Positions 1 to 11,805 of a DNA stretch of 64,000 nt are shown piece after piece. Every line of letters begins with the position of its first letter. Position 1 is the first letter of the stretch. Under the pieces are notes generated by a model. That model searched no databases and was not told the origin of the DNA. It was given only the letters and a program-made list of their open reading frames with translations. The position numbers and the translations under genes were made by a program. The DNA comes from Ascaphus truei (taxonomy: Eukaryota; Chordata; Amphibia; Anura; Ascaphidae): the NCBI GenBank assembly GCA_036426205.1, contig CM071569.1:3242559-3306558 (forward strand), written 5' to 3'.

Positions 1-735
1 TTGGCCATTACCTCGTGTGTGGTGCATTAAACCTGTTGGTAAGCAGGAGGGCTGAGTCATCCGCCGATGTTGGTGGGGACACAGGACAGGTTTCTGGGGT
101 ACATAACCCATGTGGTTCTCTAGTAGTGCAGCGCCTCCATCTGCCGCAGGCTCCAGATGCATGGAGATGATCTCCTATGGCAGAAAAAACCCTCTCCTTC
201 CCAGTAAGATCACACTCCAGACATGGCAGGTTTATGAAGCAGGAACAGCTTTATTCTGTTCAGTACAATGCAATCACAGCAGGCCTCTGCCCTATGCATT
301 CTCTGGTGGTCTATCCAGCTGTAAGATGGTCCCTGGACATCCACTACGGGTTAAGGGCCCCCACAGCTGTCCTTGCTCTTCCCTGCCCCTCTAGCAGGAG
401 CAGAGGAAAGGTGCACACTCACTCTCCCCCAAGGGAAAGAGGAACATAGAAGGCCCAATTCTCAGGCACTCTGCTGTGTGACCTGCCTCTCAAGTGGGGA
501 GAGGCACTAATGAAATTGGGCGGCAATCCCCTTAAGTAAAGCCAGGAGGAGGGCACTAGGTCTGACCCAGGATTGGGTATGCTCAGGCCATGGTTCCACC
601 TCCTCCCCCTGTCACTTAAGGGTACTGCAATGAGTGGAAAAAACCCATGACTACTACTGGCAGGCCTGCTCTTACCAGGGCTTACTGCCAGAGATGGCAG
701 GCTGGTAGCCAGCCCTGGCTGTAAATGACTAGATA
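1..735 (-). mobile_element. LTR-like repeat, family B, reversed partial copy
   Basis: Read on the minus strand, this stretch follows the same order of blocks as the repeat at about 56,516-57,848: a segment with 'CCCTCCTCCTGG', a 'CTTCC...AGAGTGAGTGTG' block, a polyadenylation-like AATAAA followed by 'GCTGTTCCTG' (near 240-255), a 'GGAGCCTG..GCAGATGGAGGCGCTGCAC' block and a 'CAGCCCTCCTGCTTACCA' block near the left edge. The AATAAA near the middle and the shared block order suggest an LTR or the 3' end of an LTR retrotransposon. It runs off the left edge, so the true end is not visible. No coding capacity is seen. The LTR assignment is inference; the homology between the two copies is seen directly. 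Confidence 0.6.
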
Positions 736-984
736 CACACAAACACACACACACCACACACACCAAACACACACACACCACACCACCACAACACCACAGC
801 ACACACACACACACAACACACCCACACACACACACACACCATAGATAATATAAGTATAGTATAGAATATATATATATATATGACACACACACACACCGTA
901 CATAATACATATTATATAGATATTATATATATATATATTGGTATATATATATATATTATATATATAATATATATATACATACAC
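732..984. repeat. (CA)n and (TA)n microsatellite
   Basis: An impure CACACA array (about 735-840) passes into TATATA-rich sequence (about 845-980). Open frames rich in C/V or Y/I across it are artefacts of the repeat. Confidence 0.9.
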
Positions 985-985
985 T

Positions 986-1150
986 CACTGGGTCGACAAA
1001 TCACCCAAAAATCTACTCGCTCCGAACAAAAAATCTACTCGCACCACCCCGCCCCCAACCTCCGCCCTAGTCCCGTCCCCAACCCTGCCCTCCAGTAGTC
1101 CCCTCCCCACACCCTGCTCTAGTCCTGCCCCAACCCCGCCACGCTTTAAA
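986..1150 (+). mobile_element. hAT-type MITE, left-end fragment
   Basis: The sequence beginning 'GGTCGACAAATCACC' followed by two 'AAATCTACTCGC' blocks matches the left end of the complete MITE at 59,979-60,134. Downstream it becomes C-rich and the right terminus (GTTTGTCGA..) is not found nearby, so this is a broken copy. Confidence 0.55.
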
Positions 1151-2090
1151 AATAAATAACAAAAAAAATTGATACATTCCTGTAAGAACAACATTCGTTT
1201 TTTGACCATAAGTTATTATTGGTATGTAATACTACAATTAGTCCTTGTTACGTGGTTTTTGTAGTGTGTATCTTAACTGATCCGCCAGTCTCAGGTAACC
1301 CCAGCATTCCGCAAGTGTTACAGTTATGTGGAGGAGAGGTGTGTCTTACCTGTCTTTCTGGGTTAGGGGGGGGCATTCCGTGTCCTGCCTGTAAAGCTGA
1401 GGTCAGATCTGGAAGTAAGCAGTAGTATAGGTTATTCGGTGTAGGGGACTTAGAGGCAGTAAAGATAATATGGTTAAGTATGATATCAGGTCCAGAGTGT
1501 GAGACAGTGTGAGCGAGAGAGAGAAAGAGAGTGGGTTGTTGAGAGAGGAGGAGAGAGTGACACCACAGAGAGAGAAAGCGACACAGAGAGAGACACAGGA
1601 CGAGAGGAGCGACACACGGAAGAGAGAGCGAGATGAAGAGAGCGACACCAGAGAGAGAGCGCCACATAGAGAAGAGAGGGAGCGCACACAACAACGGAGA
1701 CCGCTCGACACACACCGAGGAAGCACACCCACAGAGCATTGGATAGAGCGACACAACAGGTAGCATTGATCCCTCTCCTTCACTCGTTGCAACTACTCTT
1801 GAGCAGACAAGTAACCTTCTCTCCCCTTCTGCAATGCTATCTCATCGTCTGTTTTGACAACTGAAAGATGTCAGTGTTGGATTGCGAAGAGGTACCGCAG
1901 TTGTTCCTTTCGCCTCTTTGTCGGATGCCCCACCGGAGATCGATTTGAGCCGAACAAATATACCAGACAAAGCGTGTGAGAGAGAGAGGGCCGTCCCGAG
2001 CAATCAACGGAACCGTTGCCCAGCCTTGACTGTACCCCCCTACACAACATTTCGTAAACCACATAACTCTCCGTCACACACTCATCACCT
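1151..2090. other. Non-coding, GA-rich middle part
   Basis: No gene is recognised. About 1,500-1,745 is a degenerate GAGAGA/GACAC purine-rich simple repeat; both sides are unremarkable unique-looking sequence. Confidence 0.6.
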
Positions 2091-2961
2091 CTAACAGTCA
2101 AACCATATAGACCAACCACAACTGACACACACACACACACTCTCACACACACACACACTGGCACACACACTGACAGGCACACAAACACACTCACACACTC
2201 TCTCTGACAGACAGACACACAACATCCACCACACACACCTCTGACAGACACACCATACACACACTCTGGCAGGACATTACATATTCTACACACTCTGACA
2301 AGACCACACAACAACACCTGACCACACACTCTGAACACACACACACCGCACGCACACACACACAACACACACACACACACACACGCCACGCTCGAGCACG
2401 GCAACGCGCACACCCACAAACACATGACACACACACACCACACAACACCACACAAACCAAACACTCTGACACTAGACACATACAGTACACACACTCTGAC
2501 AGCGACAACATAACACACTCTGATTAGACACATTAACAACACTCTATGACAGACACACACATGAGAGAACGGGAGAGGAGAGAGGGACACAAACAAGAGA
2601 GGAGAGAGAGAGAGAGAGACGGTGAGAAGCAGAGAGAGAGGGGACGGAACACCACAACAGAAAGGGGAGAGAGAGACCTAAGCAGTATCCTACACACACA
2701 ACACACCACCACCCCACACACACCACACACACACACACACACCAACACACACACACACACACACACCACGACACAACCACAACACAAACACACTCGGAAC
2801 ACGCCACACACAAAACACTGACACGCAACTACACGCAGCACACACTGACACACACACACACACACACACACAACACTCTGACAGACACACACCCACACGC
2901 GGACAGACACAGTACACGACCACACTGACAGGGAACACAACTAAAAACAAACTACAATAAA

Positions 2962-3001
<40 letters not shown>

Positions 3002-3590
3002 AACACACCACACACAACCACCCCCACCACACACCACACACACACAACACACACACACACACACACAACAACACACACACACACACACCACACCTGACAG
3101 ACACATACCACACACTACTGCAGACAGACACACACACCACACACAACACTGACAGACACATACCACACACTCTGGAGACAGACACATACCACCACACTCT
3201 GACAGACAGAAACACACAAACACACTCTGATGGACACACACACACAAACACCACTCTGTGGAAAACCACCACCACTGGAAGCACACACACACACACACAC
3301 AACACCACTGACAGGTTTTCCCGCACGCTTTTCACCCACGCCCCCCACCACAAACCCCCACACCCCGTTTTGTTGACTATGCCACCACACACACAAAACT
3401 CTTACACACCACACACTACAGGACACACACACAGATCTCGGACAGACAACTAGTGAAAACTTACACACCCCACACACACCAACCACACTCTGACAGACAC
3501 ATATTTACCACACTTACAAAATCTACACACACACTTCTCGGCAAGACACACACACCACTATGACAGACCACACACAGAGAGGAGGGGGAC
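2091..3590. repeat. Degenerate CA-rich satellite with CTGACAGACACA units
   Basis: About 1.5 kb of imperfect (CA)n is punctuated by recurrent 'CTGACAGACACACAC' and 'ACTCTGACA' units, with a GAGAGA block at about 2,560-2,680. Long minus-strand frames rich in CVCV are caused by the repeat and are not genes. Confidence 0.85.
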
Positions 3591-6500
3591 GTAGAGAAAG
3601 ACCACCCACAGGATGAGAGACAGAAGAGAGAGGACACCATCCAAAGATAAAAAAGACGACCTTTGACGCCTGAAACGCCCAAGACAACACCCGACCACAA
3701 AAGAAAGAGTCCTCCCTCCCCCCTCCGTTTGTCACGAGATAGGAGAGAAAAAAAGCATGAGACGACCGAGCTGGCGTAGACTGATCTTCCTCCAGAGAGA
3801 CGGCCCCCGACGGTTAGCGAGACTCGCCCCTGTACCGAGACGCCTACTCCTTCTGATTGTCTTTTTTCCTCTCACCCCACACAAAAACAAAGCAGCCTTT
3901 GCCTCCTCTCTTCCCCTCTTTTCCCCTAGAAGTGCCGAGCACCTCCACCCGGCCCCGCACCCCCCTATCTCTCACCCCCCCCCCCCCCCTCGCCCTTGAA
4001 GACCTGACCCCCCCCCCCCCCTTCCGCACTTGATTATGGACTGCGGAATTTGTTTCACTCTAGTAGTTTAACATGAAAAATTCTGAGGCTTCGATCCCCG
4101 CCCCCTCCTACCCTAGCCCTACTCCCTTAATCTATTTGACTCTGATGGCCTGGACGCCCATTTCTCTAGCCTCTACCTCCTGACGCCTCGCCCCGCACAA
4201 TCGATCGCTCATTTTGGCCTGAACCGTCAGGGAGAGAGCCTGAGATGCCCGACGAACGCCGTCCTTCTGCAGATTATACCGAACGACAGCCCCTCTTGAG
4301 AGACGAAAAAAGACGGATTTCCGAGACAGAGACCCAGCCGATCTGATTTGATGACACGATAGAGGGTGGGTGAGGACAGAAGCCCAGCCGAAAAAAGGGA
4401 GTATGTAGAACGGAGAGAGCGGCCAGAGAGGAGAGGGATCCCACCGCATGAGAGACCGATGAACGCGACCAAACGGTAGTCCGCTAGACGACCATCTCCT
4501 TTTTTTTTTTTTTTTTTTTCTCCCCGACTGACTTGCCGATTGGTATCCCTTCCCCTTTGTGCTTTTGAGAGCGACCCACACACAGAGACCCCTCTTCCCC
4601 CCCCTTTTTTTCTCCCCCCCCCTTATTTTCGAGGTACTCAACCCCCTTTTTTTTCGTCTTTGACCTCTCCTCTTGTCTTCGACTGTTTTTTTTTCCCCCC
4701 CCCCGACCCGACGCGTTTTTATCCCTCTCCCTTTGTCCCTTTCTTTGACGCCTTTGTCGATTCCGACCCACCTTAACTTCTGTCCAATTTGTGCATTTTC
4801 CTCTACTTAGTCCCGACCCCCCACGCCCTACTTTCTCGACCGCTTTTTCGAGTTTATATGTAGCTCAAAAAAAAAAAAAGCCTCTATCCTTTTCTGTCCC
4901 CATTGGCAGCCATTTTTTATACCGTTCTAGAGTGATGACCTTGTAGAGCCCCTTTTTGATTGAGAGACCCGCCTTTTCATTTACCTCTTAATTCCCCTCT
5001 CATCCGTTTTCAATCTCCCCCCCACCCCCCCTTTTTTTCGTTCTTCCCCCCTCCCTTTTTTCTCCGCCCCACCCCCCCCCCCCCTGCCCCCCCCCTTCCG
5101 CCCAAGCCCATCATTCGAGAGACTCACCCCCCCTTTACACACGTGGAGGCCCCGTGATGTATTTTTCATTTCTGTCAAGAGCCTTTTTTGAGACTAGAGA
5201 GTTGTTTTTTTTTTTTGGATTCGGAGTCCCCCCGCGTACGCTTTTCCGAGATCAATCTCACCCTTTCGATTTTGAGGAAAGACGTCCGCTCCGTAGCGGT
5301 CTTAGACCTCGATTTGATCCTTCCGCCCCCGTAGCCATGTCCGATCGAGACGACCCCGCAGTTATCCGCGACCCCACCCCCCCCCTTTTTTTTTGCCGTC
5401 CGCCCCCGTCCCCTCCCCCTTTCGCAGTTCGCACCCTTTTTTTTTTTTCTCCCCCCGAGCTTGATGTATTGATGGAGACCCGCGCACCTCCTTCGGAGAG
5501 GATTCCCCGGAGAGAGATTTGCGACCCTTCCCCTGAGATCGTTGCACGCCACTTTCCCTTTGCCTTTTTACCGCCCATCGTTTCTTGTATGTGACCCGTA
5601 CGAGTTTCGACTTTTTTTGATGAGATTTTTTTTTGCCCCCCTCTTGTAGGAGGAACACATTCCACGAGACGGACACACACACAGTTCCCTAGAACGAGAG
5701 AGCGCGCATTGTGACAGGTGACCCCCGACGATTTTTCCCTTCTCCCTTTTTTCACCTTTTTTTCGCCTTTTTCGGGTTTTTCCCCCCTTGCTTCGTGTCT
5801 TGCTCCCGATGAGCTCCTGAGATCCTCTGCGGGGTAGCGACCCCCGCCACTACATTTTTCATCCCCGTAGTTCACCCCCGGCTAGGACATCCAAATAGAG
5901 ACGAGCCCCTTCTTTTTTCTCTCCTCTACCTGACACTCACCCCTTAGATCTGCAGATGTTCAGAGAGACTCTCTTCCCTCCCCTTTTGTCCCCAGTTAGA
6001 AGAGATGAGACCACACCTTTGTCCCGCCACTGCCGACCTTGTGTCCACGCGGGTAGCGTATCGAGCGACCTCCCACCCCATCGCGGGGAGCGAGCGTATG
6101 CTACATGATGAGCTGTATAGCAGCCCTCCCGCGGAGAACTACCCCTTAACGCTAGTACCACCCACGTTCCGCGGCACGCGTACTTCTAATTCGTACTCCC
6201 ATGGAACTAACCTGTTACGATTTACCGACAACGTCGACGCACCACGTTTATCACGGCGACGCGCCGCCCAATCATCCCGACACCCTTGGTGCGCTTAGGC
6301 AATTATTTCCCGGTATCTCATCAGCAATCAGCCAGGAACCAGATCCTTAAACACAATCGGCCCCGACCATCTCTTTTCCCGCCATCGGACTCCCCACTAA
6401 ACCGACAGCACTACACTTGACAGCATCACCGCCCCACCACACACACCCACACTTAGTACAAAAGTAGAGCCCAACAAACAAAAAAACGCCTACAACCAGC

Positions 6501-7324
6501 CAATCTTTCTTAACAATCCTACGATAATACTCTACCACCAACCCAGGGTAGACGGTTACCCCCCCACATCAAATCCCCAAGCATACCAGGCGCAGGCACC
6601 ATAAGAAGATGATGTTACCGCCTACCAATAGTGATAGCGCTATTTGGAGTAGGGGGCGCCGCGAGACATGGCCAGGACAATCCGAGGCGAGGGCGCGGGA
6701 GAAAAGCGACACCGAAGCATTTTCGAGGAGTGCTGCGGGACGTTTGCCGGCAGGATGCGGGAGACATCGAGGTTTGAGGATGCCTGGGGGCGCACAACAC
6801 AATAACGCGCGGGCAATAGGGGTCTGCGAGGAAGCGACACCTGACAGGCAAGGCAAAATTTGATAAACCGGAAAAATGACACGAGAAACAAGAACCATGG
6901 GGGTTAATGTGGCGGCTTGACGCGGACGAACAAAGTGCGGAGACACCGGTAAGGGCACGGGGAAATTGGGCACAAGCGTAGTGGGGCCCTTGCGGCAAAA
7001 ATATGCCGGAAGGAAACCCATTGGGCATAGCGCTGGCTGCGGAGACAATCTCTGTGTTACGGGAGGAGAAACGTCAATGCTCCAAGAACAAGCGGGAACG
7101 GAGGCCAAAGGGCGGGCCACCAATACAGCAGAGGCCGGCGGCACAAGGAACAAGATCCTGCAAAAAACAGCACATGTGCAACCCGACATCACACAGCAGC
7201 TTACCTGTTTACTTTTTTTTCATCCCACACGACAGAACACACGACAGCGCGGAAAAAGTAAAACCAACCCGCAGCAACGCGAGCAGGGAAAATAATTATG
7301 CTAAAAAATAAAAACAACGCTGAC
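3591..7324. other. Gene-less region rich in homopolymers and CpG
   Basis: From about 3.6 to 6.3 kb the plus strand is pyrimidine-rich, with many runs of C and T of 8-20 bases (for example about 4,500-4,520, 5,070-5,086 and 5,437-5,448) mixed with CGA/GAC-rich words. From 6.3 to 7.3 kb the runs are fewer but the sequence stays CpG-rich and unlike the AT-rich remainder. No protein, RNA gene or known repeat was recognised. It may be an ancient decayed array or a low-quality consensus. Confidence 0.5.
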
Positions 7325-7437
7325 TAAGACAATAGTTCGGGACAACTAGGAGCTCGCAAACACAAGGGTCATGTATAAATCTCCACACTACGCCCGGAAA
7401 CCAAAGAGTGTTGCAGATGTATAGGTTTGTCGACACA
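7325..7437 (+). mobile_element. hAT-type MITE, right-end fragment
   Basis: The stretch containing 'AGGAGCTCGC' and ending 'ATGTATAGGTTTGTCGAC' matches the right half of the MITE at 59,979-60,134. The left half is diverged or missing, so no TSD can be assigned. Confidence 0.45.
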
Positions 7438-7523
7438 CAAATAATACTAAAACTAAAAATCACTATATATATAATAATATATATATATACAAAATATAAA
7501 CTAGCTATCGCTATGATGGTCTT

Positions 7524-8115
7524 AGGCAGGTCTGCAACCCCGCCTTTCCCCAATTATCACCCAGCAAAGACTACAAACATAATCCCTGCAGCAAGGGATT
7601 CTGGGAAATGAACATGCAAATGAGCACACAGGTCCTTTTTGCCTCAATAACCATTTTTAAACATATGGCTCCCTATAGGCTTAAGCTTGCTGCATGGGTC
7701 ACAGCGTTTGAGCACAAGCACAGATGGTTAAGGTGCATACCAGAAAACACCCACAGACAGCTGTTTCGACCTTGAGTGGTCTCATCAGTGTGGGGTGATT
7801 TTACTAGGGAATGCAAAGAGAGGCTATCGGATAGGCTAAACCAAATATACTGAGTTAAGTATGGTGAGTAAAAAAAGTGAGAAAAACCCTCCACAGGAAA
7901 GCAAATTGAATATAACTGTATGCTCTTGCAGTGTCTAGGCAGGTCTGCAACCCCCCTTTCCCCATGATCACCCAGACATACAGCACTTCCACTGCAGCAA
8001 GGGATTCTGGGAAATGACATGCAAAGAGCACACAGTGTCACTTTTTGCCTCAATAACCTTTTTTAACCATGGTTCCCATAGGCTTAAGCTTGTGCATGGT
8101 AACAGCTTTGAGCTT
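7524..8115 (-). mobile_element. Retrozyme-like 413-bp direct repeat (1.4 copies) with hammerhead
   Basis: Two direct copies begin with 'AGGCAGGTCTGCAACCC' at 7,524 and 7,937, a period of 413 bp. Shared blocks include 'GCAGCAAGGGATTCTGGGAA', 'TTTTTGCCTCAATAACC' and 'ATAGGCTTAAGCTTG'. The first copy carries a complete minus-strand hammerhead ribozyme at 7,748-7,797; the second is cut before the ribozyme by AT-rich simple sequence. Head-to-tail non-coding monomers of a few hundred bp, each with a self-cleaving hammerhead, are the hallmark described for animal retrozymes, which are thought to move with help from PLE proteins. No protein is encoded. The repeat and the ribozyme are seen; mobility is inference. 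Confidence 0.65.
7748..7797 (-). ncRNA. Hammerhead ribozyme, type I, complete
   Basis: On the minus strand the consensus core CUGAUGA is followed by stem II GACC/GGUC with a six-base loop, then GAAAC, a short stem III around AGCU and GUC as the cleavage triplet. Stem I pairs CACCCCACA upstream of the core with UGUGGGUG downstream of GUC, leaving one bulged C. All invariant hammerhead bases are present. This is the best conserved ribozyme in the window and lies in the 413-bp direct repeat, as expected for a ribozyme that cuts a multimeric transcript into monomers. Confidence 0.9.
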
Positions 8116-8139
8116 TAGCTGGCTGTGCTCAAAAAGCTG

Positions 8140-8320
8140 TGTATGTGGTGATATATATCTACGTATAATAATTAATATCGAGATAATATATATATATAAT
8201 AGATATAATATATATAATATAGATACAGTATAGATAGAGATATAGAGGAGAGATGATATAGACTGTATATAGAGTAGAATGTATATATATACACACACAT
8301 ACATACACACACACATATAC
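8140..8320. repeat. (TA)n/(CA)n microsatellite
   Basis: Imperfect TATAGATA/ATATAT sequence passes into ACACATAC. It abuts the retrozyme-like repeat on one side and a MITE on the other. Confidence 0.85.
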
Positions 8321-8322
8321 AC

Positions 8323-8548
8323 AGGTGGTCCTTGCTATCCAACGTTTCAATTTACAACGAATGGCATATCCAACGCTTTACAGTGCAACCCTGAGGGACG
8401 TTTTTCGACGCCTGAATGCGTTATCCAATGCCTGAATGCGTTATCCAATGCTCACCGCCACTGATTAACATGGGACTCACTTTACAACGGTTTCACTATC
8501 CAGCGCTACTTCCAAAACGGATTCCGTTGGATAACCGAGGACTGCATA
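8323..8548. mobile_element. Tigger/pogo-like MITE
   Basis: The left terminus 'CAGGTGGTCCTTGCTATCC' and the reverse complement of the right terminus 'CAGTCCTCGGTTATCC' are similar, giving imperfect terminal inverted repeats of about 20 bp ending in CAG. Ends of the form CAG(T/G)..GTCC(C/T)..TATCC are typical of Tigger-type elements. There is no transposase frame within about 226 bp. The expected TA TSD is not evident, so the family call is tentative. Confidence 0.5.
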
Positions 8549-8846
8549 TTATTTAAAAAAATATATAGATACAGTATATATATTTTTTTTTCACAAAAAT
8601 CACCCCATGCACAAGTAGAAATTGCACATAAAAAATCATCACTTATTATACTCATTGCAGTTCATAAATCAAGAACAGCAAACAAAAAAAGTAAAAAAAA
8701 AAAAAAAACAAACAAAAAACGAAAGTTGCAAAATGAAAAGCATACCACATAGTAATAATGTATGTGTTGATGCAGGCCACTCTCTCCCAGGGAAAAATCC
8801 ATGAATTATTCCATTAGCAATTGGTAGTATAGTGGTCGTCCATCAG

Positions 8847-8893
8847 TAGGGACGTTTCAGGTCAAAGATGTGACCCTTCGTCAGCATGAGGCA
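8847..8893 (-). ncRNA. Hammerhead ribozyme, core intact, stem I decayed
   Basis: On the minus strand CUGACGA fits the CUGANGA core. Stem II pairs GGUCA with UGACC across CAUCUU, and GAAAC with a GUC triplet follows. Stem I pairing is weak, so activity is doubtful. No full PLE is adjacent; it may be a solo remnant. Confidence 0.65.
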
Positions 8894-8899
8894 ATGTTA

Positions 8900-10130
8900 C
8901 TATGCTGTATGCTTTATATTTTGACATTTTTTTTTTTTTGCAACTCTTGAGCTATGGACTTTGCAACGGCTATAATAAATGGTGATTTGTTTTAAGTGCA
9001 ATTTCTAAAGATGTAGTACGCCGAACTGTCCTCGGTGCTGCTGCCACGTGTGGTCACATGACCACGGTGAGGGGTCCCATTCAGCAGATGCTTTGACCCC
9101 ATGCAGGTCCATCAAGCCAGACACTGTCCCCTGTGCCACGGACACCTGTAGGTGTGCATGACAGGACTTTCCTGGTAGCTGACACTGTATATAGGTTTTG
9201 ATGGACTCGTTTATTTCATTTCACTCTGCTGGTTATTATTAAGATGTATTCTATTTTTTTTGTTCTCTACGCTGTTTTGTAGTTTAGCATATACAGTACT
9301 CACATATCAATTCTATATTTCTATGACTGCCACCCATAGTATAATGTTTTTATTTAATGTTGACTTTAAAACACCCCCAACTAATTTGCTAATTTATTGG
9401 GAATTACATGGCAGCAAAAATGTAGGAGATTTTTTTCCCCGAAGAGTTACCTGAGCATAATGTACTTTACATTATTATTATTTTAAATTTTTTTTAACAA
9501 ATAATATTTTGGTGTAAATATTAAATTTTGCTAAGAACATTGGCTAAATATTACGTTAACATTCCTATAAATACATATTACTGTACCTGTAGGGTAGTAA
9601 GTCTAGAGGTTATTATTTATTTCTGTGTATATAATGTGGCCCCCTTTCCCTCCTTGTCTAGGGTGACAACGTGTGCTGCTATTACCTGAGTGGCAAAAAG
9701 AATTACCGTTGGATGGTATCACCATAAAGAGTCTATTAAAATGAAGGTGTTCTGGTCCCAGACCACAGGCCGTGAGTCACCGGAGCATAAGAGCAGCTCC
9801 CTTCCTACTCCCGGTGGGTCTTTCTACCCTCCCGACAGCACCCGCACACACCGCGCTGTCGCCACAGCTCCCACCAGAGGCATCCCGATAGCCGTCCCCC
9901 TCCCGCAGCCCAGAGGTAAGAGGGGACCTCGCTATATCATCCCCCTGGTGGAAACCACAATGTTCCCGCTCGGGACAACGTAACACAGACTTTTATATAA
10001 TGAAAAATGCAAGGTCATATGTAAAACTTAACACAGGCAGGTTCTACACAATATTATACATCACCACAAACATGTTTAGAACAAAGGCTATCTTACTCTT
10101 AGCTGGCTGCTGAGACTCATAATGGGTGCC
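8900..10130. other. Non-coding stretch, nothing recognised
   Basis: No gene, RNA or clear repeat was identified. A frame at 9,690-9,983 is Pro/Arg-rich, lacks a recognisable domain and is probably chance in a locally GC-rich patch. Confidence 0.4.
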
Positions 10131-10515
10131 ACTCTAGCGAATCGGATACCACTCTAGTGGGAGGGTGTCTTTTTCGCTGGCTCCTGCGAGTCTCATCTTC
10201 AGGGTTTCCCACTTAAGAGATTCTATCATAGTCCTGGGGCCTAAACCCCTCTCTAAGAGGCAAATCAGTTTCAGCAAAGTCTCTTTGAGGAACAAAACTT
10301 GGACTTCTGTGATCCAAGGGATGGCTTGTTGAAGCCACTGGTGAGAGTACTTGATGCATAGGCCCATTACCCGTGCTCCTTCTGGAGGTGCCCCCCAGTC
10401 TACATTAGAGTTGGCAAAGGTGCCTTCCTAAGGATCTTGTGTAGATTCGGTTGCCGAAACGGGAGTGTCGGCGAACTCTTCTGGCTCAGGGGCCGTTACT
10501 GTGGTCTCTCGCCAC

Positions 10516-10568
10516 TTAGACTTCACTTGATAAAGATCGTTAAAGTCGAAACGTTGTGTTTGGCTCAA
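10516..10568 (+). ncRNA. Hammerhead-like relic
   Basis: The order UUGAUAA, a weak GAU/GUC stem, then GAAAC and GUU matches a decayed hammerhead of the UUGAUAA variant seen also at 45.6 and 45.9 kb. Stem I is not preserved. It sits just beyond the 3' end of the gypsy pol relic, in the opposite orientation. Confidence 0.45.
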
Positions 10569-10998
10569 AAAATTAATTTGAATTACTTCAAATCCGTGTG
10601 CCCTGTCTTCCTTCAGCTACTGCATGTATTGGATTGGATACAGCATATCGTTCAAAGACGGGAGCACCAGTAACTATATCTTTTGTTATATTGCATTTGG
10701 TTTTGGTGTGCAGCACTTACCCTTATTTGTATTGGTCTCTGTTTCACAGCCATTTTCTTCCACTTGTGGGATGGGAAGTAAGTGATTACCTTGCCAGACC
10801 TACACCCGGCCATCCAAGTCTCGTATGCGATATACCGGGAGGCTTGGCATTTGAGACTCACCCTCAAAGACCCATTGCGCCAGCGATCGTCCAGCTTGTG
10901 TTTGCCAGGGATCCCTAAATTACGTAGAAGAACAGCATCTCCAGGATGGAGTTCCCGATATTGGACCTTGTGGTCATACCTTCACTTGTTGTTAGCAT

Positions 10999-11513
10999 TT
11001 AGATGGGCTGAAGCCTTTTCTGCCAGCTGATAGGCTGCAGGCTATCATGAAGTCGCTCCACATACTTGTAATGCGTCGTGTTGGGTACCCCATCATTAGA
11101 TACCCTCATACGTATGTCCACAGGCAATCGTGCCTCTCGCCCGAACATCATAAAATACGGTGCGAAACCCGTGGATTTGTGTCTGGTGCAATTGTATGCG
11201 TGCACTAGTGTCTCCACTCTGCTTTCTGGGAGCCCTTTAGGGTGCCGATCATGTTGAGTAATGTTTGGTTGAACCTCTCCGGCAGAGCATCTCCCTCTGG
11301 ATGGTATGGAGTGGTTCGAGACTTCTGTGTGTTGAGCAAGTTGAGGGGTTCTTTAATCAGCTTGCTCTCGAAATCTTTCCCTTTATCGGGATGCATCCAG
11401 TTTGGCAACCCATAGTGGATGAAATACTTCTCCCACAGTACTTTGGCGACTGCGAGAGCTTTCTGATCTTTCGTCGGAAACGCTTGGGCATACCGGGTGT
11501 AATGATCAGTCAT
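10999..11513 (-). pseudogene. Gypsy integrase catalytic-core fragment
   Basis: The 102-codon piece at 11,513-11,205 begins 'MTDHYTRYAQAF', where the Asp is the first catalytic residue; a second Asp is in 'HPDKGKDFES' and the Glu is in 'PERFNQTL', giving a DDE set with normal spacing. The overlapping piece 11,217-10,999 continues with 'HAYNCTRHKSTGFAPYFMMF' and 'GREARLPVD'. The usual DQG around the second Asp reads DKG. Frameshift between the pieces and stops downstream indicate inactivation. Confidence 0.85.
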
Positions 11514-11805
11514 TACTAGGACATTCCTGAAGCCCTTTGAGTCTGCTACATAGAAAGTCCATGCAGACTAGGTCCATAGGGCCAGAATTCTTTAGGTGGC
11601 CCATTGGGGCTGCTCGTGTGGGCAGGGTCTTTCACTGAATACACCGCAAGCACTTGCAGCAATGGTGCTCAACAGACTGTCACATCTTAAGCCAGAAGAA
11701 GCGGTCCCTCACTAGTCTGAAAGTCTTGTCCACACCCAGGTATCCATGGTCGTCGTGCAGGGATCGGAGGACAGGGTACTGTAGGCTTCTGGGCAGAACT
11801 AATTG

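Noticed and set aside
682..3486. Minus-strand frames rich in Cys-Val
   Set aside because: Translations of (CA)n simple sequence.
3757..6298. Pro/Phe-rich and Lys/Gly-rich frames of 60-205 codons
   Set aside because: Produced by homopolymer runs; overlapping frames on both strands are equally long and no motif is seen.
6569..7311. A 207-codon minus-strand frame and overlapping plus-strand frames
   Set aside because: No recognised domain, antisense frames of similar length, and position in a compositionally odd region.
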